A DNA stretch of 33,766 nt. Origin: CAZDDW01 sp043811105 (GTDB lineage: Bacteria > Patescibacteriota > Patescibacteriia > UBA9934 > CAZDDW01). Location: positions 1 through 33,766 of the forward strand of contig JBDRNK010000011.1 in the NCBI GenBank assembly GCA_043811105.1, read 5' to 3'. A program made the position numbers and the translations under genes. Below are positions 6,682 through 15,085 of the stretch, piece by piece. The notes beneath the pieces were generated by a model, which was given only the letters and a program-made list of their open reading frames with translations, searched no databases and was not told the DNA's origin. Within the stretch, counting starts at the first letter, position 1; each line of letters starts with the position of its first letter.

Positions 6682-8604
6682 CTAACGATTTGCGAACCAC
6701 CAATTAAATATATCACGGGCGATTGGGACGGCGACTTCTGAGCCTTCCCCGCCCTCTTCGATTAAGATAGTCAGAACGATCTCAGGATTTTCGTATGGTC
6801 CGAATCCGGTGAACCAGGCGTGATAATCTTTATCTCCGCCCGGCTGGGCAGTTCCGGTTTTTCCAGCCACTGGTTCGGTCACAGTCAACAGATAGCGCGA
6901 AGAACCTTCAGTTACACCTTGGCGCAGTCCTTCGCGGACGATGCGGATTGCATCAGCTGTGACGTCCTCACGGACGTCTTTCCCACTTTGTTCCACGTCA
7001 TACAATAGATGCGGCTGATACAACATTCCACCATTAGCGAAAACAGAAGTCATCACTGCAATTTGCAATGGAGTGACTAAAATGTCGCCCTGCCCGATCG
7101 CCAAGTGATAGGTATCACCAACATACCAGCGTTCATTTTTAAATTTTTCTTTCCATTCTTTTGAAGGCAAAAAACCTAAGGCCTCGCCAGCGATATCAAT
7201 TCCACTGACTGAACCCAGTCCAAAATAGCCAGCATATTCAACAATCCGATCAACCCCCAAGCCAATAAAATCTTCATAACCGCCACCGATAATGTAGAAA
7301 AAAGTGTTAACTGATTCTGCCAGGGCTTTGCGAACATTGGTTAAGCCGTGTCCACCGGCTTTCCAGTCCGGGAAAAACCATGTACTTATCGCCAAGCCAC
7401 CGGACGACAGAAAACTTGTGTATTCATTGATCAGTCCTTCAGATAAAGCTGCTACGGCAACTACTGGCTTAAAAGTCGATCCAGACGGATATTCACCGGC
7501 AATGGCTCTGGGAAACAAAGGCTGGTCAGGATCACTGATCAAGCTATGATAGATTGATGAGTTAATTCCGCCAACAAAATCATTACTGTCAAACGACGGC
7601 AAACTAACCAGTGACAAAACCTGACCGTTATTTGGATCAAGAGCAATCACCGATGCTTTAATATTTTTATTCTTGTCTTGATATTCAGATAAACGCATTT
7701 CAATGAAAGACTGTAGTTCAGAATCAATAGCCATGATAATATTCTGGCCTTCAACCGGTTGCTCTTCGTTAATGATGACAATCTCATTTCCCAAAGCATC
7801 AACTTCAACAATTTTTTCACCAACCTGACCGCGCAAAAGCTGTTCATATGTTTCCTCAATTCCCTGCTTGCCGATTTCATCAGTCCGGGCATAACCTTGT
7901 TGCAAACGCAAATCAATTTCATCAGGATCAAGCTTGCCCATGAAACCGAGAATGTGTGACAAGGAACGAGCGGCGTCAGTCGCGTAAGCGCGCTCAGTGG
8001 TCAGTAGATAATCAACTCCGGGTAAGAGTTGATTCTGCGAGGCAATAGCCATAGTTTTTTCATGGCTGACATTTCTGGCAATCGGTACGGCTTGATAATA
8101 AACATCTTTGTATTCAGCTAAGATAGCTTCGATTTCACCGCGTGGAATATTAATAATTTCAGCTGTCACATTCAAAACTTGATCACGCTCTTCAGTGTCA
8201 TCTGGTAAATCATCGGCAGTAATGGTGATTGTGAATGAAGGAACGTTTTCAACAAGCAAATTTAAATTTCGATCATAAACAACTCCTCGAATGGCTGGAA
8301 TATTTTCAATTCGAATTCGATTTCCTTCAGCCAAAGCATAGTAATAGTCTCCGCGAATAATCTGCAAATATCCGGCTCTGGCTAAGACTAAGCCAAGAAT
8401 AAAACAAACAACGATCAAAGTAACTTTGATAACCGATAGATTGATTAATGGTCGCAGACGTGGATTTTCTGAAAGTTCACCTTGATAAAGATCGGTGATT
8501 GTTGATTGATCCTCTGAACGAGATAAATGCAAACTAAAACCATCCTCAGTGGTAATACCGAAAGGGTTGTGCGAGTTAGATGTTTTTTTGTTTTTGAAAA
8601 GCAT
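6682..8604 (-). CDS. mrdA: Penicillin-binding protein 2, cell-elongation transpeptidase
   Basis: Peptidoglycan transpeptidase of the elongasome, 640 aa. A soluble N-terminus is followed by one membrane anchor (about residues 57-80), a dimerisation/pedestal domain (RGVVYDRNLNLLVENVPS at 106-123), and the transpeptidase domain with S376-T-F-K379, S431-V-N433 and K582-T-G584. Its start overlaps mreD by 29 nt, so it is the last gene of mreB-mreC-mreD-mrdA. Residues 541-547 (GKDVRED) are encoded by a family-1 palindrome. The stop codon lies at the boundary of the RAYT element. No rodA follows in this window. Confidence 0.95.
   Translation of the reverse strand: MLFKNKKTSNSHNPFGITTEDGFSLHLSRSEDQSTITDLYQGELSENPRLRPLINLSVIKVTLIVVCFILGLVLARAGYLQIIRGDYYYALAEGNRIRIENIPAIRGVVYDRNLNLLVENVPSFTITITADDLPDDTEERDQVLNVTAEIINIPRGEIEAILAEYKDVYYQAVPIARNVSHEKTMAIASQNQLLPGVDYLLTTERAYATDAARSLSHILGFMGKLDPDEIDLRLQQGYARTDEIGKQGIEETYEQLLRGQVGEKIVEVDALGNEIVIINEEQPVEGQNIIMAIDSELQSFIEMRLSEYQDKNKNIKASVIALDPNNGQVLSLVSLPSFDSNDFVGGINSSIYHSLISDPDQPLFPRAIAGEYPSGSTFKPVVAVAALSEGLINEYTSFLSSGGLAISTWFFPDWKAGGHGLTNVRKALAESVNTFFYIIGGGYEDFIGLGVDRIVEYAGYFGLGSVSGIDIAGEALGFLPSKEWKEKFKNERWYVGDTYHLAIGQGDILVTPLQIAVMTSVFANGGMLYQPHLLYDVEQSGKDVREDVTADAIRIVREGLRQGVTEGSSRYLLTVTEPVAGKTGTAQPGGDKDYHAWFTGFGPYENPEIVLTILIEEGGEGSEVAVPIARDIFNWWFANR
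6961..6985. repeat. Family-1 palindrome inside mrdA
   Basis: The perfect hairpin GACGTCC-TCAC-GGACGTC (6961-6978) is followed by TTTCCCA (6979-6985), the same tail as the copy at 12695-12719. Read with the gene it encodes GKDVREDV, in the same codon phase as the copies in the helicase gene and tatD. Taken alone the palindrome could be chance; the shared tail and phase argue against that. Confidence 0.65.
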
Positions 8605-9076
8605 GTGAGCTTTGAAAGAAAATAAACAAAATCAGAATGAACAGAACCAATTTGAACAAATAATAATTCGCAATCTCAATTTGAGGAAGATCATTTTCAA
8701 GAAAAAAGGCCTGAAAAAGCAAATAAGCTATTTCAGTAAAGCTAACCATAATAAAAGCCACTAAACCGCTACCAAGAATTCCGTACAAGGAACGGTTAGT
8801 GAATAAATGTTTTGACAACTGCCAAGTGGCTAAGCCGACCAGTGAGTAGAGCAACAGCTGAGGTTTAAACATGGCCAGACCAAACAAATCCAAAAGCAGA
8901 CCGTATCCGGCTAGCCAACAAATTCCAATCCAAGAACTGCGATATTGAATGAGAAAAATTGAAGAGGCCAAAATCAAGGGAGTGTAGCTTAGCGGTTTTG
9001 GCAATGAAGCAATAAAACTGGTTTCTAAACAAAACAAACCAATAAATAAGGCAAAATAGAATATAAATTTAACCAT
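8576..9076 (-). CDS. mreD: Rod shape-determining protein MreD
   Basis: Integral membrane protein of the elongasome, 166 aa, with about five hydrophobic segments and a typical start (IFYFALFIGLFCLETSFIASLP). MreD sequences are poorly conserved, so the call rests on size, hydrophobic pattern and position between mreC and mrdA. It overlaps mrdA by 29 nt and follows mreC after 2 nt, implying co-translation. Confidence 0.88.
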   Translation of the reverse strand: MVKFIFYFALFIGLFCLETSFIASLPKPLSYTPLILASSIFLIQYRSSWIGICWLAGYGLLLDLFGLAMFKPQLLLYSLVGLATWQLSKHLFTNRSLYGILGSGLVAFIMVSFTEIAYLLFQAFFLENDLPQIEIANYYLFKLVLFILILFIFFQSSHAFQKQKNI

Positions 9077-9078
9077 AG

Positions 9079-9858
9079 CTAGTTTATGGTGATCACCGTT
9101 ACCATGGTGTAAACGCGATAATCAATCACTGGTTCAACAACTGCAGTTTGAAATGGTTCGTTTGGATCTGTTTCGATGTTATTAATCAAACCAATGACCA
9201 GCCCACCAGGCACACCATTTTCCAAGCCAGAAGTAACGACTAAATCGTTTTCTGTTAATTCAACGTTTTGTGGAATGTAGCGGAAGTCCAACAGTGTCCC
9301 GCCAGTACCTTCAACCAAGCCCAGGGTGCGCGAAGAGTTCAAAATAGTTGAGGCGGTTTTACTTGAGCGATCGTTTAGTAATTGAACAACCGAAGTTCTT
9401 TGGCCAACTGAAATAATTTTTCCAATTAATATTCCTTCGGCAGCAATCACTGGCTGTCCGGCCAAAATTCCTCGCTCCTCTCCCTGATCAATAGTGATCA
9501 ATGATTCACTTGGGCCAACTGATCGCGTGGTCACGGCTGCAGTCACACTTTGCCAAGCTTGATCAGAAATGTATCCGAGTTGAAGTTTTAGATTTTCATT
9601 TTCCGCACGAAGAGTTTCTAGTTCCGCTTCATAAACTGACAGGGCTTCGATTTTATTTTGTAAAGTTTCATTTTCTGAAATTAAAGCACTATGACCACGC
9701 AAGGAAGTTGAAAAACCGGAAAACCAGGTGCCGGAACTGACAAAAGGTCGTTGGATTATTCCCAAGGCCACAACCAAGTAACCGCTAAAAAATAAAACAA
9801 CAAACAGGCCAATGATTGTTGTGATTATATAAAATATATAACGCTGCTTGTTTTTCAT
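9079..9858 (-). CDS. mreC: Rod shape-determining protein MreC
   Basis: Bitopic elongasome scaffold, 259 aa. It has a short cytoplasmic N-terminus, one membrane segment (about residues 9-34), a coiled coil (SENETLQNKIEALSVYEAELETLRAENENLKLQ, about 60-92) and a double beta-barrel domain with typical PVIAAEGILIGKI and VVTSGLENGVPGGLVIG stretches. The ATG overlaps the mreB stop (ATGA), so translation is coupled. Confidence 0.95.
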   Translation of the reverse strand: MKNKQRYIFYIITTIIGLFVVLFFSGYLVVALGIIQRPFVSSGTWFSGFSTSLRGHSALISENETLQNKIEALSVYEAELETLRAENENLKLQLGYISDQAWQSVTAAVTTRSVGPSESLITIDQGEERGILAGQPVIAAEGILIGKIISVGQRTSVVQLLNDRSSKTASTILNSSRTLGLVEGTGGTLLDFRYIPQNVELTENDLVVTSGLENGVPGGLVIGLINNIETDPNEPFQTAVVEPVIDYRVYTMVTVITIN

Positions 9859-10907
9859 AAGGTACCTTGCTCAGTAGCTGAAGGTAAGGCAATGTCAGCC
9901 AGTAGATCCGGATTATCCAATAAAGCCCCGGCACCACGAACTACACATGATAATGGGTCCTCAGCTATACGCACGGGAATTTCTGTTGCTAGAGCAATGG
10001 CCTGATCAAATCCTTTTAGCAAAGCTCCACCGCCGGTCATGATAATTCCTCTTTCGTAGATATCAGCCACTAATTCAGGAGGGGTAACCTCCAAGGTTGA
10101 TTTAATACTTTCAATAATTGTCTTAACCGAGCGATGAAGGGCTTCGCGAATCTGACTGTCGTTAACGATCAATTCTTTTGGCAGGCCACTAATCAAATCG
10201 CGTCCGCGCATTTGCATTTCTAAAGCTTCTTCAAGCTCCAAAGCAGAACCGATTCTAATTTTGACCTGTTCAGCTACCCGCTCTCCCAAAAGCAAGTTAA
10301 ATTTTTCACGAGCGTACTGGATAATGTTTCGATTCATTTCCTCGCCAGCGATCGGCAAAGATCTCCAATTAACAACACCGGACAAAGAGATAACAGCAAT
10401 CTCAGTTGTTCCACCGCCAATGTCAACAACCATTGATCCGATGGAGTCAGTGATTGGTAGGCGAGCACCAATGGCCGCCAGCATCGGTTCTTCGACCAGT
10501 TTTACCGAACGAGCCCCGGCTGAAATTGCAGCATCCTCAGCCGCTTTTCGTTCAACCTCAGTAATTTCCAAAGGCACGCCGATGATAACCATTGGTCGTG
10601 GCACAATCGTAAACGACTCTTGATGAACCTTATCGATGAAATACTTCAACATCTTTTCAGTCACTTCAAAATCAGATATCACACCATTGGTCAAAGGTTT
10701 TGTTGTAATGATATGAGGTGGAGTTTTACCGATCATGTCTTTGGCATCTTTACCTACAGCAACGATTTGATCGGTTCTGGTGTTAATTGCCACGACTGAA
10801 GGTTCATTGATAATAATTCCCTTTTCCTTAACAAAAACCAGTGTATTGGCAGTACCAAGATCTATTCCCAAATCCTTAGAAAATTTTCCGAAAAATCGAT
10901 TTAGCAT
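9855..10907 (-). CDS. mreB: Cell-shape actin homologue MreB
   Basis: Bacterial actin that positions the cell-wall elongation machinery, 350 aa (normal length). Phosphate-binding loops are visible: phosphate 1 in KDLGIDLGTANTLVFVK, phosphate 2 in MVVDIGGGTTEIAVISLSG, and the adenosine motif IIMTGGGALLKGFDQAI. First gene of the mre operon, with a good promoter about 30 nt upstream. The ATG lacks a Shine-Dalgarno sequence. Presence of the operon implies an elongated cell plan or zonal wall growth. Confidence 0.97.
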   Translation of the reverse strand: MLNRFFGKFSKDLGIDLGTANTLVFVKEKGIIINEPSVVAINTRTDQIVAVGKDAKDMIGKTPPHIITTKPLTNGVISDFEVTEKMLKYFIDKVHQESFTIVPRPMVIIGVPLEITEVERKAAEDAAISAGARSVKLVEEPMLAAIGARLPITDSIGSMVVDIGGGTTEIAVISLSGVVNWRSLPIAGEEMNRNIIQYAREKFNLLLGERVAEQVKIRIGSALELEEALEMQMRGRDLISGLPKELIVNDSQIREALHRSVKTIIESIKSTLEVTPPELVADIYERGIIMTGGGALLKGFDQAIALATEIPVRIAEDPLSCVVRGAGALLDNPDLLADIALPSATEQGTL

Positions 10908-10908
10908 A

Positions 10909-10935
10909 ATAAAATAAGAGGCATTTCAAGGCCTC
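10909..10935 (-). terminator. Weak hairpin and T-rich tract in the mreB leader
   Basis: Minus strand: GAGGC-8-nt loop-GCCTC, then TTATTTTATT up to the mreB ATG. It lies downstream of the mreB -10. It could be a weak attenuator for mreB or the terminator of the membrane gene at 10986. The stem is only 5 bp. Confidence 0.35.
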
Positions 10936-10936
10936 C

Positions 10937-10965
10937 ATTTTACCGAATATACGCTACAGTTGCAA
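10937..10965 (-). promoter_or_regulatory. Promoter of the mreB operon
   Basis: Minus strand: TTGCAA (10965-10960), 17-bp spacer, TAAAAT (10942-10937). The leader to the mreB ATG is about 25 nt. Confidence 0.65.
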
Positions 10966-10985
10966 GGTATCTTTGGATACATTAT

Positions 10986-11384
10986 TTATTCAATCTTTTG
11001 CGGCGGTCTAGGTCGCCTTGATGTTAAAAAGAAAAGTTCAAAACAAACCAAGACTGTAATCAATAGGATAATCGACCACCAGCGTAAAACATCAAAGGAA
11101 ATCAAGATCAGGGATCCGATTATCAGTAGACTAAACAAAAATCCATGACGGAAAGCGATAAAGGCCTGACGCGAGATCACGTTTGGTTTTTTTAAAAAAA
11201 CTCGTATGGCTGAACCGAAGATAGTTAAACTTCCAACCAAGGCAATAAACAAAGTCAAATAGAAAAACATGAAACCGAGAACCGAAGTTTCAGTTGGGTC
11301 AGTGGTGTAAAGACTGATCAGCCAGCTTAGCCAGGCGCAGGCTGTACCCACAAGCATGACGATCAGGTATTGTTTAAATGTCAT
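10986..11384 (-). CDS. Conserved-looking four-helix membrane protein, function unknown
   Basis: Protein of 132 aa with four hydrophobic segments at about residues 5-25, 35-60, 81-100 and 102-120, a basic loop between helices 2 and 3 (RVFLKKPNVISRQAFIAFRHG), and a basic tail (TSRRPRPPQKIE). No enzymatic motif is visible and I cannot name the family. It starts 12 nt after the DUF721-like gene, so the two are probably co-transcribed. The position between a DciA-like protein and mreB hints at a housekeeping role, but that is inference. Confidence 0.7.
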   Translation of the reverse strand: MTFKQYLIVMLVGTACAWLSWLISLYTTDPTETSVLGFMFFYLTLFIALVGSLTIFGSAIRVFLKKPNVISRQAFIAFRHGFLFSLLIIGSLILISFDVLRWWSIILLITVLVCFELFFLTSRRPRPPQKIE

Positions 11385-11396
11385 ATTGAGTACATT

Positions 11397-11708
11397 TTAC
11401 CATGATTCCAAAGAGTCTGTTAATCTGGTTCTGATCGATTTTAAATTTGCTTGCGGGGCTTTCTTTCTTAGAAAATTTGAAAGACGCACTTCGCTGGAGG
11501 CCACTTCTTGAGCAATCACACTATTTAAACAATCAACCGTTAAAATACCGTTTTGATAGCTGATTACTTTTAGATATTTTGTTTTATCTTGTAATAGCTG
11601 TGAAAAAAAAGCATTGGCAATTGTGACAACGTTGGCGGCATACATTGATTGCCCGATCCCGGAACGGCTTACTGCCCTTGGAATCAGATCACTCATTGGT
11701 TTTAACAT
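11397..11708 (-). CDS. DUF721 / DciA-like protein
   Basis: Protein of 103 aa with the pattern of the DUF721 group: a helical N-terminus (MSDLIPRAVSRSGIGQSMYAANVVTIANAFFSQ) and a KH-like fold (KYLKVISYQNGILTVDCLNSVIAQEVASSEVRLSNFL). DciA members of this family load the replicative helicase in bacteria lacking DnaC/DnaI; whether this protein does so is inference. The ATG at 11708 lies about 10 nt after a TAGAAT -10 (11723-11718), so the transcript may be leaderless. No Shine-Dalgarno is present. An alternative start at residue 5 is possible. Confidence 0.7.
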   Translation of the reverse strand: MLKPMSDLIPRAVSRSGIGQSMYAANVVTIANAFFSQLLQDKTKYLKVISYQNGILTVDCLNSVIAQEVASSEVRLSNFLRKKAPQANLKSIRTRLTDSLESW

Positions 11709-11740
11709 ATAGCTAATATTCTACAGCAGATAAGCTAAAA

Positions 11741-11769
11741 GAAAAAGACCTGCCGAGATTTTGGCAGGT
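11741..11769 (-). terminator. Rho-independent terminator of the 90-aa ORFan
   Basis: Minus strand: ACCTGCC-8-nt loop-GGCAGGT followed by CTTTTTC. It lies 16 nt past the stop codon at 11785. Confidence 0.85.
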
Positions 11770-11784
11770 TTTCATTTATGCTGA

Positions 11785-12057
11785 TTATCGAGTTGAATCT
11801 GGCGACGGCGTCCAGATTATTGTTGTCTGATGAAGAAAAAGAGCAAGATTGGTCAGGGGTGCAATCATTGCTTTAGGAGGCAGTGGAATCACTTGGACAC
11901 TACCACCATGCTTTGAAATCATATCCTTGATCCAATAATTAACCTGATTATCAAGTTTATCGAGCTCATAAACTGGGTGGGTAGTCACGAGTGCGCCTGG
12001 AAGGTAGATGTATGCAAAGTAGGTCTTGACTACGGGATGTTTTAGGTCATCAGGCAT
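11785..12057 (-). CDS. Hypothetical protein (90 aa), monocistronic ORFan
   Basis: ATG at 12057 with AAGGAG about 6 nt upstream, its own promoter and its own terminator, so it is a real gene despite its size. No family is recognised. The protein appears soluble, with a hydrophobic centre (KTYFAYIYLPGALVTTHPVYELDKLDN) and a C-terminal half containing VQVIPLPPKAMIAPLTNLALFLHQTTIIW; no catalytic motif. It lies directly after the helicase gene, with the promoter -35 starting 2 nt past the helicase stop codon. Confidence 0.7.
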   Translation of the reverse strand: MPDDLKHPVVKTYFAYIYLPGALVTTHPVYELDKLDNQVNYWIKDMISKHGGSVQVIPLPPKAMIAPLTNLALFLHQTTIIWTPSPDSTR

Positions 12058-12075
12058 CAGTTACTCCTTGCCATA

Positions 12076-12105
12076 AACTTAGTACAAAATAATGCTTTTT
12101 GTCAA
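12076..12105 (-). promoter_or_regulatory. Promoter of the 90-aa ORFan
   Basis: Minus strand: TTGACA (12105-12100), 18-bp spacer, TAAGTT (12081-12076). The -10 is identical to that of the ORFan promoter at 17461-17489. Confidence 0.6.
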
Positions 12106-12106
12106 G

Positions 12107-15076
12107 TTATAACTTTCTAAATTCGCAGATATCAGCAAAGTCGCAGAATTGACAATTAAAGCCAGGGGTGGCGTTGAAGTTGCTGGCTTTGATTTTTTCT
12201 AAGGCACCGAGTAATTCTGTTTTCAGATCTTCTAGCTCTTTAGGTTCGCCCAAGAAAGAAAGCGTTGTATTGTTTTCAAGATAATGATAAGTCAGTTTTT
12301 TCGGTACAAGGCCAAGACATTCAACCGAAGCGATCTGATAAATCAACAACTGTTTTTTGTCATCGCGATCTAGTTTTTCCTTGGCTTTCCCGGTTTTGTA
12401 ATCAACAATCTCAATTCCACCTTCGATCCGATCGATCCGATCGATCCGCCCTTTTAGTATCAGATCATCGATTTTAAGCGTAAATCCGCTTTCAAGCTGA
12501 GTTGGATACGGTTGTTCAGCTTCGAGCTGTTTCCAGTACCCCTTGAGAGTATCCAAGCCGTTTTGTTTATATTCTTCACGAACTTGATCGTTTGGATACC
12601 AATCATCGATCCATTCTGTGTTGTAGATTTTTAATAGGTCGTCGGAAGACACAAGAAGTGTGGGACAGACGCCCGTCAGGGCGTCATTTTGATCGACACC
12701 CTTACGGGTGTCTTTCCCATCTTCCTCAAACAAACTCTGCTGTGGAGCATTTTGCCGTTCAATCCAAACCCGGAAAAATTCCTGCAAAGTATTGTGCATG
12801 GTTTTTCCATACGACATTTGATACTTGCCGAATACAGGTATCTTTAGAATATGAGCAAATTTATATTGCAACGGACAAGAAGCAAATGCAGCTAACTGGG
12901 TGAAGCTGAAATGTTTTGGTATCGTATATTCGATTGTGGCGTCTTTTAGTACGGCCGTATCAAAAGACGCATCAAGTTCGGTTTCGATAAATGGCCCGAT
13001 ATTTTCAGGATTAGGGGGTTGTTTGTCTTGATCAAGCTCAAGCTCGTGCAAGAATCGCGACATTTTGCGTTTGCGAACCCCACCATAGTCCTCTGCCGAA
13101 GTTAGAAACAAACCCTCTTTGGCTCGCGTAATGGCAACATAAAACAACCGACGCTCTTCTTCCAGATGTATGTCGCCTTCTGGAATCTTTTCCTTTATCA
13201 AAGCATCCGGTAGTGGGATCGGGTCTTTGCGTCGTACCGTTGGGAAACGTTGATCAATCAAGTTGACCACAAAAACGAAACGAAACTCCAGACCCTTAGA
13301 TCCGTGCACAGTCATTATCTTGACCATATCAGGGCCGGACTCAATATCAAATTGCAAACTTCCCTCTTCCCCGGCATCTCGTTCATGTTTGAATTCAAAC
13401 AAAAAGTTTTTTAAAGCTTTGTGATCAGCACGTACTTCAAAACGTTTTACCCGTTCATAAAATTGATGTAAGAAACGAAACGCATCATGTTCATCTTGTG
13501 CTGGCAACGTCTGAGCATACTCAAGTAATCCAGATTTTTGCAAGGTCATCACAACCATCTCTGTAACCGGCTTGGTCTTGGCTTCTTGTGATAGTTCGGC
13601 AAGTATAGATAATATTTTTTCTGTTTTTTCAGTTTTAAGTTTTTGTAAAACTTCAAATGTAGATCGACCTTGCTTGTAGGCTTCAAAGTTGATTTTTTGT
13701 AGCTCTTCAGTTTCCAGATCAAACATCGGATGAGTTAAGATACGATACAAGCTCGGGCTATCGTACGGATTATCAACCACTTGCATGAAAGCCAAAAGAT
13801 CCAGCACGATTGATTTTGTATAAAGGCCCCGAAGGGCTAGGAATTGATATGGGATTCCACGACGTTCAAGTGCAGACAAAAAATTGTTGGCACTATCATT
13901 GGCTCGTACCAAAATTCCAAAATCCGACCAATCTGCATCTGGGTGATTTTTTTTCAATTCAAGAATCCGATCAGCCACTTTTTCAACTTCTTGATCCAAA
14001 GTCTTGCAGTGGATGTGTTCAACCAAGCCGGCATCTTGGCGATGTGACACAAGGCGTTTTGAAAGTGGCTTTTCTCGCGGTTGAGTTTCTAAACGATTAG
14101 GATTATTTTTTTGAATAAAGTTGTAAGCGTGATCCAGGATCGATTGCACGGTGCGATAGTTCTTGGTCAGCACGATCTGGGTAGCTTCTGGAAAATCAAC
14201 TTCGAATTGAAGAATGTTTGAAAGCGAAGCACCGCGAAATTTGTAGATCGATTGATCGTCATCTCCAACAACGGTCAGGTTGTTCTTTGGTGCTGCCAGC
14301 AACTTGATTAATTCATACTGCGCCCAGTTAGTATCCTGAAATTCGTCAACAAGCACATATTTGAATTTCTGACGAAGCTCTTTTAGAATCTTTGGGCGGC
14401 GACGCAACAATTGAAGTGTGTACATGATCAAGTCCCCAAAATCCATGGCATCGTTTTCCAATAATATCTGCTGATATGTATGATAGGCATTTGCCAGCTC
14501 TTCAAGTCGAGCAACTTCAGTTGTTGCTTCGTCGTCTGATGTTTTAGTATCCAGATTAGCCTTTTCACCTTCGGCAAACTTCAGATATTCTTCAGGTGTG
14601 ATCACTTCGTCTTTGGCACGAGAAAAATGTTGCAGTAAAGATTTCAAATACTTTGTCTGATTTCCCAGCGGACGATAATAGTCCAGCTCGAAGCGATCAA
14701 AGTTTTGGCGCATTAACAGCCAAGTGTCAATCTCAGATAACAATTTGAAGTTTCGCGATAATCCAATCTCAACACCGTGGTCGCGAAGTACACGTTCACA
14801 AAAAGCGTGAAAGGTTGAGATCCAAAGATCAACATAGCCCATGGGTAACAATCGATCGACCCGTTCCTCCATCTCAGTCGCGGCTTTTTCAGTAAACGTC
14901 AGCGCCAAAACTTCATCTGGTGCAGCATGTTTCTGTTCGATCAACCAAGCTACGCGCTGAGTAATCACTGTGGTCTTCCCTGTTCCAGCGCCGGCAATAA
15001 TCATAAGCGGACCGTCCTTGTGCATGGCGGCTTGGAGTTGTTCTTGGTTTAGGTTTTCAAGAAGGTTGTCGGGCAT
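12107..15076 (-). CDS. UvrD/PcrA-type superfamily 1 helicase with C-terminal PD-(D/E)XK Fe-S nuclease domain
   Basis: DNA repair helicase-nuclease, 989 aa from the ATG at 15076 (MPDNLLENLNQEQ, the usual UvrD start). Helicase motifs: Walker A GAGTGKT (29-35), motif Ia LALTFTEKAATEM, motif II DEFQDTN (244-250), motif III GDDDQSIYKFRGA (271-283), motif VI RRLFYVAITRAKEGL. The C-terminus is a RecB-like nuclease (GRIDRID with D879, VDYKTGK with D892 and K894), with an Fe-S cysteine set: one Cys in FASCPLQYKF, then C975, C978, C984. The frame is open to 15202, but that extension contains the promoter and palindromes. Two palindromic elements lie inside the coding region (12661-12719, 12939-12970). 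Confidence 0.93.
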   Translation of the reverse strand: MPDNLLENLNQEQLQAAMHKDGPLMIIAGAGTGKTTVITQRVAWLIEQKHAAPDEVLALTFTEKAATEMEERVDRLLPMGYVDLWISTFHAFCERVLRDHGVEIGLSRNFKLLSEIDTWLLMRQNFDRFELDYYRPLGNQTKYLKSLLQHFSRAKDEVITPEEYLKFAEGEKANLDTKTSDDEATTEVARLEELANAYHTYQQILLENDAMDFGDLIMYTLQLLRRRPKILKELRQKFKYVLVDEFQDTNWAQYELIKLLAAPKNNLTVVGDDDQSIYKFRGASLSNILQFEVDFPEATQIVLTKNYRTVQSILDHAYNFIQKNNPNRLETQPREKPLSKRLVSHRQDAGLVEHIHCKTLDQEVEKVADRILELKKNHPDADWSDFGILVRANDSANNFLSALERRGIPYQFLALRGLYTKSIVLDLLAFMQVVDNPYDSPSLYRILTHPMFDLETEELQKINFEAYKQGRSTFEVLQKLKTEKTEKILSILAELSQEAKTKPVTEMVVMTLQKSGLLEYAQTLPAQDEHDAFRFLHQFYERVKRFEVRADHKALKNFLFEFKHERDAGEEGSLQFDIESGPDMVKIMTVHGSKGLEFRFVFVVNLIDQRFPTVRRKDPIPLPDALIKEKIPEGDIHLEEERRLFYVAITRAKEGLFLTSAEDYGGVRKRKMSRFLHELELDQDKQPPNPENIGPFIETELDASFDTAVLKDATIEYTIPKHFSFTQLAAFASCPLQYKFAHILKIPVFGKYQMSYGKTMHNTLQEFFRVWIERQNAPQQSLFEEDGKDTRKGVDQNDALTGVCPTLLVSSDDLLKIYNTEWIDDWYPNDQVREEYKQNGLDTLKGYWKQLEAEQPYPTQLESGFTLKIDDLILKGRIDRIDRIEGGIEIVDYKTGKAKEKLDRDDKKQLLIYQIASVECLGLVPKKLTYHYLENNTTLSFLGEPKELEDLKTELLGALEKIKASNFNATPGFNCQFCDFADICEFRKL
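12661..12719. repeat. Family-1 double palindrome inside the helicase-nuclease gene
   Basis: Frame TGGGA (12661-12665) ... TCCCA (12715-12719). The two perfect 18-bp hairpins are GACGCCC-GTCA-GGGCGTC (12668-12685) and GACACCC-TTAC-GGGTGTC (12695-12712). Read with the gene they encode GKDTRKGV and DALTGV with no stop, in the nuclease part between predicted helices. Confidence 0.85.
12939..12970. repeat. Family-2 palindrome (32 bp) inside the helicase-nuclease gene
   Basis: Ends GCGTCTTTT and AAAAGACGC, with TACGGCCGTA in the centre. 27 of 32 positions match the intergenic copy at 16924-16955. It encodes DASFDTAVLKDA in the linker between the helicase and nuclease domains, a place likely to tolerate insertion. 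Confidence 0.8.
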
Positions 15077-15085
15077 ATGATCGAG

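Noticed and set aside
12420..12450. Tandem GATCCGATC repeats in the helicase gene
   Set aside because: They encode GRIDRIDRI, a normal motif of the RecB-like nuclease domain, so no special repeat is needed to explain them.
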